Source: Anomaloglossus baeobatrachus (Eukaryota; Chordata; Amphibia; Anura; Aromobatidae). Taken from it: a stretch of 64,000 bases of DNA. Positions 31,703-41,910 of the stretch are shown one piece after another (position 1 is the first letter of the stretch; each line of letters begins with the position of its first letter). The notes under the pieces are model-generated. The model saw only the letters and a program-made list of their open reading frames with translations. It ran no database searches and was not told the origin of the DNA. The stretch is taken from assembly GCF_048569485.1 (NCBI RefSeq), contig NC_134353.1, positions 700,588,958-700,652,957 of the forward strand, given 5' to 3'. The translations under genes and the position numbers were made by a program.

Positions 31703-32330
31703 CCATAGTTTTCAGATTATAACACAGCCTTTTCCTCCACAAATTGGTGAGGAAAATGAGGGATGCATCTTACAAGCTGAATGTAGCTTACACAGGGTGG
31801 TGCTGGGGAAGGTTCACAGGAGGCAGGGGCGATGCTGCAGGTTGTACTGTGAGGCAGGGTGAACACGGTGGCTCAGTGGTTAGCATTGCGGTCTTTGCAG
31901 CGCTGATGTCCTGGGTTCAAATCCCACCAAGGACACCATCTGCAAGGAGTTTGTATGTTCTCCCCGTGTTTGCGTGGGTTTCCTCCGGTTTCCTCTCACA
32001 CTTCAAAGACATACAGAGAGGGACTTTAGATTGTGCGCCCCAATGGAGACAGTGTTCCTGATGTATGTAAAGTGCTGTGGAATATATTTGCGCTATATAA
32101 AAATAAAGATTTGATTTTTTTTTTGAGGCGGGGGCTGCTATCCTGAAGGTTGATGGTGCTGGCTTCAAATGTCATCCAAAGTCAGTCTATGCGCAGATGG
32201 AGCTCTCGGCTCAAGATCTCGCCTGCACACATGCTGCCTCAGGCCCACTGATCTCCCAGCAGACGACATAAGGAAAATGAATAGGCCCACCCCCCTTTAG
32301 AGCGTTTAGCGTGGGGGGATTCATGGGTTC
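31703..32330. mobile_element. diverged left end of the TA-flanked element family
   Basis: TACCATAGTTTTCAGATTAT at 31701 and GAGGAAAATGAGGGATGCAT parallel the left end of the 13469-15007 element. A CGCAGATGGAGCTC motif near 32190 parallels its right half. Probably the left part of a copy whose right end is at 39758, with later insertions between. The left end is clearly more diverged than the right, so two separate copies remain possible. Confidence 0.5.
31860..32123 (+). mobile_element. V-SINE family SINE, near full length
   Basis: A tRNA-derived head with an A-box-like GGTGGCTCAGTGGTTAGC and B-box GGTTCAAATCC is followed by the V-SINE conserved central domain (TTGTATGTTCTCCCCGTG, then GTGGGTTTCCTCCGGTTTCC), then a LINE-derived tail ending AAATAAAGATTTGA and a T-run. 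Flanking TGAGGCAGGG (31850-31859) and TGAGGCGGGG (32124-32133) are a probable target duplication with one mismatch. Confidence 0.85.
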
Positions 32331-32595
32331 GCGTCGCCTGACACCCAATTTTTAACTTTTCATGGTTTTGTACTTCTTCCAGTTTGTTAATTAATTGGTT
32401 TTGGTATGGTCTGTTTTCCTCTCTCCCCCCTCCTCTTTATGTTTAGTGGTACTTACCTTCTAGGTTTTTCTTTAGCCAGTCAGCTGACTGGGCAGATTTT
32501 TGACAACAGATCCAGGATTGGCTGTTAGTTTTGGCGGGAAGGTTAATGTATTCATAGACTGAGGGCCGGTTGTCAGGTGTCATTGCTGACAGGAA

Positions 32596-32908
32596 AACAG
32601 AAACCAGGATAATTGTGGTATACTCCACGCTGCTGTACAAAAATCACTCCAAATAATAAAAGCAATGGTGATGGCTTATTATGTGGAGTGATTCTTTGTA
32701 CAGCAGCGTGGAGAATACCACAATTATCCTGGTTTCGGTTTTGCTTCTGCCTTTGGCATGTGGGATCGGCTGCAGCGGTTATATGTCTCTATACTGGTTG
32801 TGAGTCTCACAACCTTTCCAGGTGAGCGGTTTTCCTATTAAAAAGTCACCATATTTTACACTGGTAAGACCCTATTGCGCTCCTTATACCCACAGATTTT
32901 TCCTATTT
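32596..32908. mobile_element. foldback retro-insert with 14-bp target duplication
   Basis: ATTGCTGACAGGAA occurs at 32582-32595 and 32909-32922. Directly inside the left copy, arms of about 50 bp (ACCAGGATAATTGTGGTATA... at 32604-32655 and complement at 32681-32735) enclose a 25-bp loop. The remaining 170 bp is non-coding. A long target duplication plus terminal inversion suggests target-primed insertion, perhaps of a Penelope-like fragment. Confidence 0.65.
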
Positions 32909-33779
32909 ATTGCTGACAGGAAGCAGATTCAAGCAGCTCCGCGCCCTCCCGCCCCCCTTATGTTTCAGTCACGGTTATATTAGATGGGTAGTCGAACAGC
33001 TAAGCCTGAGTGGACAGTGTTTTCTGAAATATTTAATATTAATTATTTATAGAAGATGTTATTTATTGATTTAATTTAATGATTAAATTATGTAACCCAT
33101 TAACTTCTTCAGCCCCAAGCCTATTTTGACCCTAAAGACCAGAACATTTTTTTGCAATTCTGACCAGTGTCACTTTATGAGGTTATAACTCTGGAACGCT
33201 TCAGCGGATCCCGGTGATTCTGACATTGTTTTTTAGTGACATATTGGGCTTCATGTTAGTGGTAAATTTAGGCCGATATTTTTTGCGTTTCTTTGTGAAA
33301 AAAAAAAACGGAAATTTCGCGAAAATTTTGAACATTTTGTAATTTTCAAACTTTTAATTTTTATGCTCTAAAACCAACGAGACATATGACACAAAATAAT
33401 TAATAAATAACATTTCCCACATGTCTACTTTACATCAGAACAATTTTGGGGGGGAAAAAAAATTAAGGAAGTTATAGGGGTTCAAAGTTCGAGCAATTTC
33501 TTATTTTTACAACAAAATTTACAAAGCCACTTTTTTTTTTAGGGACCACATCACATTTGAAGCGATTTTGAAAGGACTACATGACACAAAACACCCAAAA
33601 GTGACACCATTCCAAAAACGGCACCCCTCAGGCTACTCAAAACCACGTTCAAGAAGGTTATTAACCCTTCAGGTGCTTCACAGTAACTAAAGCCATGTGG
33701 AAGGAAAAAATGAACATTTTACTTTTTGCAACAAAAATGTTAATTTAGCCTCAAATATTGCATATTCACAAGGGTAGCA

Positions 33780-34420
33780 GCATTAAATGAACCCCCAAAA
33801 TTTGTTGGGCAATTTCTTCTGAGCACGCAGATACCTCATATGTGGCAAAAACCCACTGTTTGGGCGCACGGCAGGACTCGGAAGGGAAGGAGTGTCATTT
33901 GACTTTTTGAACAGAAAATTAGCTGGAATCGTTAGCCGCACCATGTTGCGTTTGGAGAGCCCCTGAGGTGCCGAAACAGGGGAGCTCCCCCACGTGACCC
34001 CATTTTGGAAACTAGACCCCTCATGGAATTTATCTAGATGTTTATTGAGCACTTTGAACCTCTGGGGGCTTCACAAAAGTTAATAGAGTTGAGCCGTGAA
34101 AATAAAAAAAAAAATTTTTTTGACCACAAAATTGTTACTTCAACAAGGTAGCTTTTTTTTTCACAAGGGTATCAGGAAAAATTGCACCATAAAATGTATT
34201 GTGCAATTTCTCCTGAGTACACAGACACCTCATATGTGGTGGAAATCAAATGTTTGGGCGCACAGCAGGGCTCAGAATGCAAGGAGCGTCATTTGACGTT
34301 TCAAACGCAAAATGTCTGGGATAATTAGCGTATTCCATGTTGTGTTTGGAGACCCCCTGAGGTGACGAAACAGTGGAGCTCCCCCACATGTGACCCCATT
34401 TTGGAAACTAGACCCCCCAT
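33780..34420. repeat. internal duplicated segments of the TTAA element
   Basis: Two diverged direct copies of about 400 bp: AATTTCTTCTGAGCACGCAG...GACCCCATTTTGGAAACTAG (33809-34017) and AATTTCTCCTGAGTACACAG...GACCCCATTTTGGAAACTAG (34204-34411). Confidence 0.8.
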
Positions 34421-35044
34421 GGCATAGGAAAAAAAAACCAGGGCGCACGTACGAATGTTCTGCAAAAAAGGGGCTGGGACTAGGTGGGATGGAAAAAAGA
34501 AGTCCTGTCCAAAGTCTGGTACGACTGCAGGACGATTGCTGATCAGGTACCTAATTGTTCATGTTTTGTTTTTTTTTTATTTGGGGTGCACAAAAATAAA
34601 GCAAAAACTAGAGCAACAATTACGTACCTGATCAGCCAATCACGTAGCTGATCAGCACTTGGCGGCAAGCAGGTGGGGGAGGAGGGGGAGATGCGATTGG
34701 GGATAGTTAGAAAAGAGCCACGAACAATACTTACAGGATGGATCAGAACAGCGGCAGATGGGAGGGGGCGGCAGATGGGGGGGCAGCGGCATATAAAGGG
34801 AGTATCTGTGAATGTGAGACGGCGGCGGCTGGGATAGGGTGGGGGCGGCTGGGATAGGGTGGGGGCGGATGGGAGAGGGCGCAGTAGATGCAGGAGCGGC
34901 AGAGGATGGGGGGGGAAGAGGGGATGGGAGGGAAGGGGAGTGGGAGGTGAGATTGGGGATAGTTACCCTACAGGATGGATCTAGGCAGCAGGATCACAGA
35001 AGATGAAGGAGGCAGCAGATCGGGGAGGGTGAGAGGTGGGAGAG

Positions 35045-35310
35045 GGAGCGCAGCGCAGATCACTGGGGTGACAGGGGAGGGAGCGCAGATCGGGGAGGGT
35101 GAGAGGTGGGAGAGGGAGGGAGCGCAGATCACTGGGGTGACAGGGGAGGGAGCGCAGATCGGGGAGGGTGAGAGGTGGGAGAGGGAGGGAGCGCAGATCG
35201 GGGAGGGTGAGAGGTGGGAGAGGGAGGGAGCGCAGATCGGGGAGGGTGAGAGGTGGGAGAGGGAGGGAGCGCAGATCGGGGAGGGTGAGAGGTGGGAGAG
35301 GGAGGGAGCG
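35045..35310. repeat. minisatellite start zone, units about 30-40 bp
   Basis: Units with GCGCAGATCGGGGAGGGTGA and interspersed GCGCAGATCACTGGGGTGAC lead into the regular 44-bp array. Confidence 0.85.
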
Positions 35311-37686
35311 CAGCCCACATCGGGGAGGGTGAGAGGTGGGAGAGGGAGGGAGCGCAGCCCACATCGGGGAGGGTGAGAGGTGGGAGAGGGAGGGAGCGCA
35401 GCCCACATCGGGGAGGGTGAGAGGTGGGAGAGGGAGGGAGCGCAGCCCACATCGGGGAGGGTGAGAGGTGGGAGAGGGAGGGAGCGCAGCCCACATCGGG
35501 GAGGGTGAGAGGTGGGAGAGGGAGGGAGCGCAGCCCACATCGGGGAGGGTGAGAGGTGGGAGAGGGAGGGAGCGCAGCCCACATCGGGGAGGGTGAGAGG
35601 TGGGAGAGGGAGGGAGCGCAGCCCACATCGGGGAGGGTGAGAGGTGGGAGAGGGAGGGAGCGCAGCCCACATCGGGGAGGGTGAGAGGTGGGAGAGGGAG
35701 GGAGCGCAGCCCACATCGGGGAGGGTGAGAGGTGGGAGAGGGAGGGAGCGCAGCCCACATCGGGGAGGGTGAGAGGTGGGAGAGGGAGGGAGCGCAGCCC
35801 ACATCGGGGAGGGTGAGAGGTGGGAGAGGGAGGGAGCGCAGCCCACATCGGGGAGGGTGAGAGGTGGGAGAGGGAGGGAGCGCAGCCCACATCGGGGAGG
35901 GTGAGAGGTGGGAGAGGGAGGGAGCGCAGCCCACATCGGGGAGGGTGAGAGGTGGGAGAGGGAGGGAGCGCAGCCCACATCGGGGAGGGTGAGAGGTGGG
36001 AGAGGGAGGGAGCGCAGCCCACATCGGGGAGGGTGAGAGGTGGGAGAGGGAGGGAGCGCAGCCCACATCGGGGAGGGTGAGAGGTGGGAGAGGGAGGGAG
36101 CGCAGCCCACATCGGGGAGGGTGAGAGGTGGGAGAGGGAGGGAGCGCAGCCCACATCGGGGAGGGTGAGAGGTGGGAGAGGGAGGGAGCGCAGCCCACAT
36201 CGGGGAGGGTGAGAGGTGGGAGAGGGAGGGAGCGCAGCCCACATCGGGGAGGGTGAGAGGTGGGAGAGGGAGGGAGCGCAGCCCACATCGGGGAGGGTGA
36301 GAGGTGGGAGAGGGAGGGAGCGCAGCCCACATCGGGGAGGGTGAGAGGTGGGAGAGGGAGGGAGCGCAGCCCACATCGGGGAGGGTGAGAGGTGGGAGAG
36401 GGAGGGAGCGCAGCCCACATCGGGGAGGGTGAGAGGTGGGAGAGGGAGGGAGCGCAGCCCACATCGGGGAGGGTGAGAGGTGGGAGAGGGAGGGAGCGCA
36501 GCCCACATCGGGGAGGGTGAGAGGTGGGAGAGGGAGGGAGCGCAGCCCACATCGGGGAGGGTGAGAGGTGGGAGAGGGAGGGAGCGCAGCCCACATCGGG
36601 GAGGGTGAGAGGTGGGAGAGGGAGGGAGCGCAGCCCACATCGGGGAGGGTGAGAGGTGGGAGAGGGAGGGAGCGCAGCCCACATCGGGGAGGGTGAGAGG
36701 TGGGAGAGGGAGGGAGCGCAGCCCACATCGGGGAGGGTGAGAGGTGGGAGAGGGAGGGAGCGCAGCCCACATCGGGGAGGGTGAGAGGTGGGAGAGGGAG
36801 GGAGCGCAGCCCACATCGGGGAGGGTGAGAGGTGGGAGAGGGAGGGAGCGCAGCCCACATCGGGGAGGGTGAGAGGTGGGAGAGGGAGGGAGCGCAGCCC
36901 ACATCGGGGAGGGTGAGAGGTGGGAGAGGGAGGGAGCGCAGCCCACATCGGGGAGGGTGAGAGGTGGGAGAGGGAGGGAGCGCAGCCCACATCGGGGAGG
37001 GTGAGAGGTGGGAGAGGGAGGGAGCGCAGCCCACATCGGGGAGGGTGAGAGGTGGGAGAGGGAGGGAGCGCAGCCCACATCGGGGAGGGTGAGAGGTGGG
37101 AGAGGGAGGGAGCGCAGCCCACATCGGGGAGGGTGAGAGGTGGGAGAGGGAGGGAGCGCAGCCCACATCGGGGAGGGTGAGAGGTGGGAGAGGGAGGGAG
37201 CGCAGCCCACATCGGGGAGGGTGAGAGGTGGGAGAGGGAGGGAGCGCAGCCCACATCGGGGAGGGTGAGAGGTGGGAGAGGGAGGGAGCGCAGCCCACAT
37301 CGGGGAGGGTGAGAGGTGGGAGAGGGAGGGAGCGCAGCCCACATCGGGGAGGGTGAGAGGTGGGAGAGGGAGGGAGCGCAGCCCACATCGGGGAGGGTGA
37401 GAGGTGGGAGAGGGAGGGAGCGCAGCCCACATCGGGGAGGGTGAGAGGTGGGAGAGGGAGGGAGCGCAGCCCACATCGGGGAGGGTGAGAGGTGGGAGAG
37501 GGAGGGAGCGCAGCCCACATCGGGGAGGGTGAGAGGTGGGAGAGGGAGGGAGCGCAGCCCACATCGGGGAGGGTGAGAGGTGGGAGAGGGAGGGAGCGCA
37601 GCCCACATCGGGGAGGGTGAGAGGTGGGAGAGGGAGGGAGCGCAGCCCACATCGGGGAGGGTGAGAGGTGGGAGAGGGAGGGAGCG
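35311..37686. repeat. 54 periods of a 44-bp minisatellite unit
   Basis: The unit is CAGCCCACATCGGGGAGGGT + GAGAGGTGGGAGAGGGAGGG + AGCG. From the first CAGCCCACAT at 35311 to the start of the first shortened unit at 37687 is 2376 bp, exactly 54 x 44. Lines sampled through the array are identical, so divergence is extremely low. Because 44 is not a multiple of three and the unit lacks stops, all minus-strand frames stay open for about 950 codons; these are not genes. Each unit has closely spaced G-runs able to form quadruplexes. Confidence 0.97.
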
Positions 37687-37919
37687 CAGCCCACATCGGG
37701 GAGGGTGAGAGGGGGAGCGCAGCCCACATCGGGGAGGGTGAGAGGTGGGAGGGGGAGCGCAGCCCACATCGGGGAGGGTGAGAGGTGGGAGGGGGAGCGC
37801 AGCCCACATCGGGGAGGGTGAGAGGTGGGAGGGGGAGCGCAGCCCACATCGGGGAGGGTGAGAGGTGGGAGGGGGAGCGCAGCCCACATCCTGGAGGGTG
37901 AGAGGTGGGAGGGGGAGCG
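37687..37919. repeat. transition array, 33-bp then 40-bp units
   Basis: One 33-bp unit starting at 37687, then five 40-bp units at 37720, 37760, 37800, 37840 and 37880 that lack the AGAGGGAG segment of the 44-bp unit. Confidence 0.93.
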
Positions 37920-38140
37920 CAGCCCACATCACGGGGGTGACGGGGGAGCGCAGCCCACATCACGGGGGTGACGGGGGAGCGCAGCCCACATCACGGGGGT
38001 GACGGGGGAGCGCAGCCCACATCACGGGGGTGACGGGGGGAGCGCAGCCCACATCACGGGGGTGACGGGGGAGCGCAGCCCACATCACGGGGGTGACGGG
38101 GGAGCGCAGCCCACATCACGGGGGTGACGGGGGAGCGCAG
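37920..38140. repeat. 31-bp minisatellite sub-array
   Basis: About seven units CAGCCCACATCACGGGGGTG + ACGGGGGAGCG, starting at 37920, 37951, 37982, 38013, 38045, 38076 and 38107. Confidence 0.93.
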
Positions 38141-38601
38141 CGCACATCACGGGGGTGACGGGGGAGGGAGCGCACATCACGGGGGTGACGGGGGAGGGAG
38201 CGCACATCACGGGGGTGACGGGGGAGGGAGCGCACATCACGGGGGTGACGGGGGAGGGAGCGCACATCACGGGGGTGACGGGGGAGGGAGCGCACATCAC
38301 GGGGGTGACGGGGGAGGGAGCGCACATCACGGGGGTGACGGGGGAGGGAGCGCACATCACGGGGGTGACGGGGGAGGGAGCGCACATCACGGGGGTGACG
38401 GGGGAGGGAGCGCACATCACGGGGGTGACGGGGGAGGGAGCGCACATCACGGGGGTGACGGGGGAGGGAGCGCACATCACGGGGGTGACGGGGGAGGGAG
38501 CGCACATCACGGGGGTGACGGGGGAGGGAGCGCACATCACGGGGGTGACGGGGGAGGGAGCGCACATCACGGGGGTGACGGGGGAGGGAGCGCACATCAC
38601 G
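38141..38601. repeat. 30-bp minisatellite sub-array
   Basis: Sixteen occurrences of CGCACATCACGGGGGTGACG, fifteen of them at exact 30-bp spacing, joined by GGGGAGGGAG. Ten-residue periodic frames on both strands are artefacts. Confidence 0.95.
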
Positions 38602-39369
38602 GAGGGGGCGGGGCCGGGCAGCACATAAGGGAGGAGAGGGGGCGGGCAGCCGATCACGAGTGGAGAGGGCTGGCAGCACATCACGGAGGTGAGGGGCCGG
38701 GCAGCAGATCGGGGGGAGCGGCGGCACTGTGGCAGATTGAGGGCGGCGGATCGGGAGGCTTGTCGCCGGTTTCATACAGTGCAATGGCAGCGCGGCAACT
38801 TCCAGGTCCCATGCTCCGGTCACATAACAGCATGGGACCGGAGCTTGTCGCCCTGCCATTGCACTGTATACACTCACTGTGCTGGCGTGCTGCAGGGACC
38901 GACAAGTGAAGCTGATGGGGGCGGTCACTGGCAAAAGGTCCACTGTGATTGGAGAGATCGGTAACAAGGCCGATCTCTCCAATCAGAGCTACTGGAGCTG
39001 GGGGAGGGTGATCCAGTGAGGTCACCCAGCTCCAGCCAATGGCCAGTGCTATAGCTGCACTGGTCAGGGCTGGATTTCAATGTTTCAGTCACTTTAAATG
39101 GCTAGAACATTACAGTGGCTGTGATTGGCTGACGAACGCCGCTCAACCAATCACAGCCTCCGTAGGTCCGGGGAGGAAGCACCACCCCTCCTGAGGTCAG
39201 GTACAGGTCCCCTCCTCCCCGAATTTGCGGTTTGTGGTAACCAATCGCAGTTACCGGGGGCTCCGGTGCCGCGATTACGTTATGACGGAAAGATCCGTCC
39301 TTGGTCGTTAAGGCCCAGGGCACCATGACGGATCTTTCCGTCCATGGTCGTGAAGGGGTTAATAAACAC

Positions 39370-39758
39370 CGTGGCCTTTATTCACCAAGACATGTTTCTG
39401 TGTTTTTATTGTTAAGATAGATAGTTAGCTGTGTAAGGGGTGTCTGCGATCCAATGGCGCATGGAAGTGCCGCGTGCGCAGATTACATTCTGTTTGTGAT
39501 TGAGTAGATAGCTCAATGTGTGCACGCGCTGACTCCGGGACGCCTTTCTTTGAAGCCTGCACCGCCAACAGTTCCTGGATGTTCCTCCTGCCTCACAGCG
39601 CCGCCGTCTTCAGCGAGCATCTGGAACACCCGCTGCACCGACGGCAGCATTCCCTACTCCAGCTGCCTCCTCCGATCCCACTCCACCACCGGATTATAAA
39701 ACTGACCATTTTTTTCCCCTTTAAATATGGGGTGCGTCTTATAAAACGAAAAATACAG
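39370..39758. mobile_element. right end of the TA-flanked element family
   Basis: Ends GGGGTGCGTCTTATAAAACG + AAAAATACAG followed by TA, close to the right end of the 13469-15007 element, and preceded by CACCACCGGATTATAA. Probably the partner of the left end at 31703, with the TTAA element inserted between. Confidence 0.6.
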
Positions 39759-39760
39759 TA

Positions 39761-41250
39761 TTTCTCCCAGGAGCCGCTGGCTTTTCATCATGGAGGTGCG
39801 CACGTAACAATTAGTCACCGCTCACAGTAATGATTGAGAGCCAGCTCCGCATTGAATCAGTGATTTACTATTGAAAATAAAAGTTAATTTCTCCCCGATG
39901 CTGCACTTTCAATACAGCAACCGTGCACCTTCATAAGACTATTAATCTGCAGATTATCCCTGTTTGTGCAGAATAATGGTGTAATAGGAATTTACAGGTT
40001 CCCGATAAATGACTTTTTCTTGTCACATAAAATACAATTTCATATCTGTCTAGCCAATTGTGATACTTGTTGAATAAATTGCACCAGGGTGTAGCTTCAA
40101 TGATCTTCTGACATGCAAAGTCAAGAAATACATCTCTTAAGGAGTAAGTATGTTTTGTTTTTCTTTTATTTCAGCGAGGCTATTAGGAATTAGGAAACAA
40201 GGTCTCTAAATCAAAGTTATGTTTCAGGTACATATTAATTGCATTTAGCTTAAATTGAAATAAACGCTGTCCTTATGTGGCCGGATAGGAGTGCAGTGCA
40301 TCATCTACTGATTGTGGTGATTCACAGGCCACTAAGAATAGGAAGTCATTGCATGCGTTCTACACGTTAATCAACCACAGATATAAGGCAGTTTCAAGCA
40401 GCCGCTTACTACTAGTACTTCTTTCTGGACCCTTGCGGGCAGAGCATGCCACTCACTACCCACAATCAGGAGTTTTTACTCTTGGCGTCGTCTCTATCGT
40501 CAGATCTGCAACGTCAGCATTTCAATCAACCGGTGACTAACGGAAGGAATGAAAGGTTTCAGATACTAAGTCCCGGCACCAATTTCTCTTGCAATCTGGA
40601 TTAACAAAGGCCATGTAGATTTTGGCACAGAGATCACCGGTAAAGAGAATTATTTACCACAACAGGGGTTTGGAAGGGATGTCTATTACAGCAGTTATAA
40701 AAAAAAATAATTGGAGGCAACAACCCTTAATATGCCTGGTAACAGAGCCAAAAACAATGCCATGTAAAAATGACAGCAATCATGCCACAACTGGGGGTCA
40801 AAGCTGCCCGAATCAAGCCTCGGCACTCCAAAACAACGGTACCTACTAGTAACGTAACAGAAAAAAACGGTATGGAACAAGTCACACAACAATCCATCAC
40901 AGGGAAGACAACAGATCGCTGGTAAAAGACAAAGCATTCTTTGGTGGTCAAAAAGATCTAGTACCAACATATAAAATCCTCAAAAAGAAGTTGTGAAAAC
41001 TTAATCTATTACTCCAATATTACATTTATGAAAACTCAGATTTATTCATTCGCAGATCAAATTTATTCAATTTAACAGTCATCCTAGCAGGGTCAACACA
41101 AAAAAATACCCCATTAGATCCCTTCCAATGAAACACCTTTCTAAGGAAATGTAATGTTGGACTGTCTGCTATGGCCACTTGCATAGGACCACACCCAGGA
41201 TATTCCTAGCCAAGATACAACCATTATACATTCCAGTACATTTTCAAACT
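39761..41250. other. apparently unique sequence downstream of RANBP1
   Basis: No transposon termini, tandem arrays or exons recognised. Lies past the probable RANBP1 poly(A) site on the minus strand. Further AATAAA motifs on the minus strand at 41041-41046 and 41062-41067 could serve as alternative poly(A) signals. Confidence 0.5.
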
Positions 41251-41253
41251 GGT

Positions 41254-41259
41254 TTTATT
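41254..41259 (-). promoter_or_regulatory. candidate RANBP1 poly(A) signal AATAAA
   Basis: The minus strand reads AATAAA about 215 nt after the RANBP1 stop codon. It is the nearest exact match downstream, so it is the first choice for the 3' end of the mRNA. Confidence 0.5.
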
Positions 41260-41473
41260 TGTTACTTTGGATGACTATAAATAAGTGTTTCCACTATGGA
41301 AAAAGAAAGTGAACACAGTACATTTTCATGACTGGGGAATGGATTTGTTTCTGAAGAATTCAGCTGAAGGACAAAAGCTTAGAAAAAAAAAACAACCTGA
41401 ATGTTTAAACTCAGTTCTTTTTCCTTAGTTATAAGTCCCTTGTAAAAAATAAAAGAACAAGGCTCTAGTTGAC

Positions 41474-41604
41474 TTATTGCTTCTCCTCTTCTGTTTTTTC
41501 TTGCTTGGCATCCTCTTTGTCTTGAACCTTGCTTTCCTCCTTTACAGAGAGTTCTTCTAATTTCTCAGCCACTTTATCAGCGCTATCATTTTTGGTCACA
41601 TCTG
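41474..41604 (-). CDS. RANBP1: RANBP1 terminal coding exon (Ran-binding protein 1)
   Basis: The minus-strand translation ends DVTKNDSADKVAEKLEELSV + KEESKVQDKEDAKQEKTEEE + KQ, then TAA. Mammalian RANBP1 ends in KND.AEKVAEKLEALSVKEE and ...EEKQ, so this is the C-terminal tail of RANBP1, the cytosolic cofactor that helps RanGAP release Ran-GTP from exported complexes. The Ran-binding domain itself lies in earlier exons that I did not find. Upstream the minus strand has CTCTTTCTTTTCCCCCCAG, a strong polypyrimidine tract and AG acceptor; a second AG three bases on would start the exon at 41601. The tail is about ten residues longer than I recall for the human protein, between KEE and EEKQ, with extra K/E/D residues. 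The exon is free of transposon sequence. Confidence 0.9.
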
Positions 41605-41910
41605 CTGGGGGGAAAAGAAAGAGTACCACTATAAACACCTTCACACCAGCAAAGTAATGGATCAAAGCAGCAGACCCTCAAGGTTTAAATATACATAATA
41701 GAAAATAATAGGAACAGGTTGATGCAAAACCTTCATATGCAAGCTACATGTTAACCCCACCACCTCCACTATACCAGCCACGCAGTGATGGCTTGCCTCG
41801 TGTACGCTGAACTAAGTGAGAAACATCTATTCTTTTGTGCCCGTATTGCTAACAGTACTGACCTGTAGCTGTAACATGCTGCCCTTATAAATGAGCAGAA
41901 TCTGACATTT
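41605..41910 (-). other. RANBP1 intron sequence
   Basis: Intron just upstream of the last exon. No coding or repeat feature recognised before the Harbinger-like element begins at 41914. Confidence 0.6.

Larger units (their letters stand above)
33104..39358. mobile_element. TTAA-flanked DNA transposon with giant internal minisatellite
   Basis: TTAA at 33100-33103 and 39359-39362. The left terminus CTTCTTCAGCCCCAAGCC and the right terminus complementary to CCCCTTCACGACCATGGAC agree in pattern. TTAA targets are used by piggyBac and Kolobok elements; no transposase is present to decide between them. Left-arm sequence such as CTGGAACGCTTCAGCGGATC and two related segments with CTCATATGTGG (33832, 34229) and GGGGAGCTCCCCCAC-type motifs are repeated within the element. 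The right arm contains hairpins at 38942-38990 and 39116-39160. Confidence 0.75.

Noticed and set aside
34968-37963. Three overlapping frames of 940-980 codons on the minus strand
   Set aside because: They are periodic translations of the 44-bp minisatellite in all three registers, without domain structure or start context; explained by a stop-free repeat unit.
35311-38601. CRISPR-like array
   Set aside because: The units are contiguous without unique spacers, and the context is a vertebrate transposon.
38085-38982. Frames of 200-290 codons with ten-residue repeats
   Set aside because: Product of the exact 30-bp unit; no amino-acid constraint is visible.
33104-39358. Polinton-like or other large virus-like element
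   Set aside because: Despite its length there is no capsid, polymerase, integrase or protease sequence; most of the length is minisatellite and the ends carry TTAA duplications typical of small DNA transposons.
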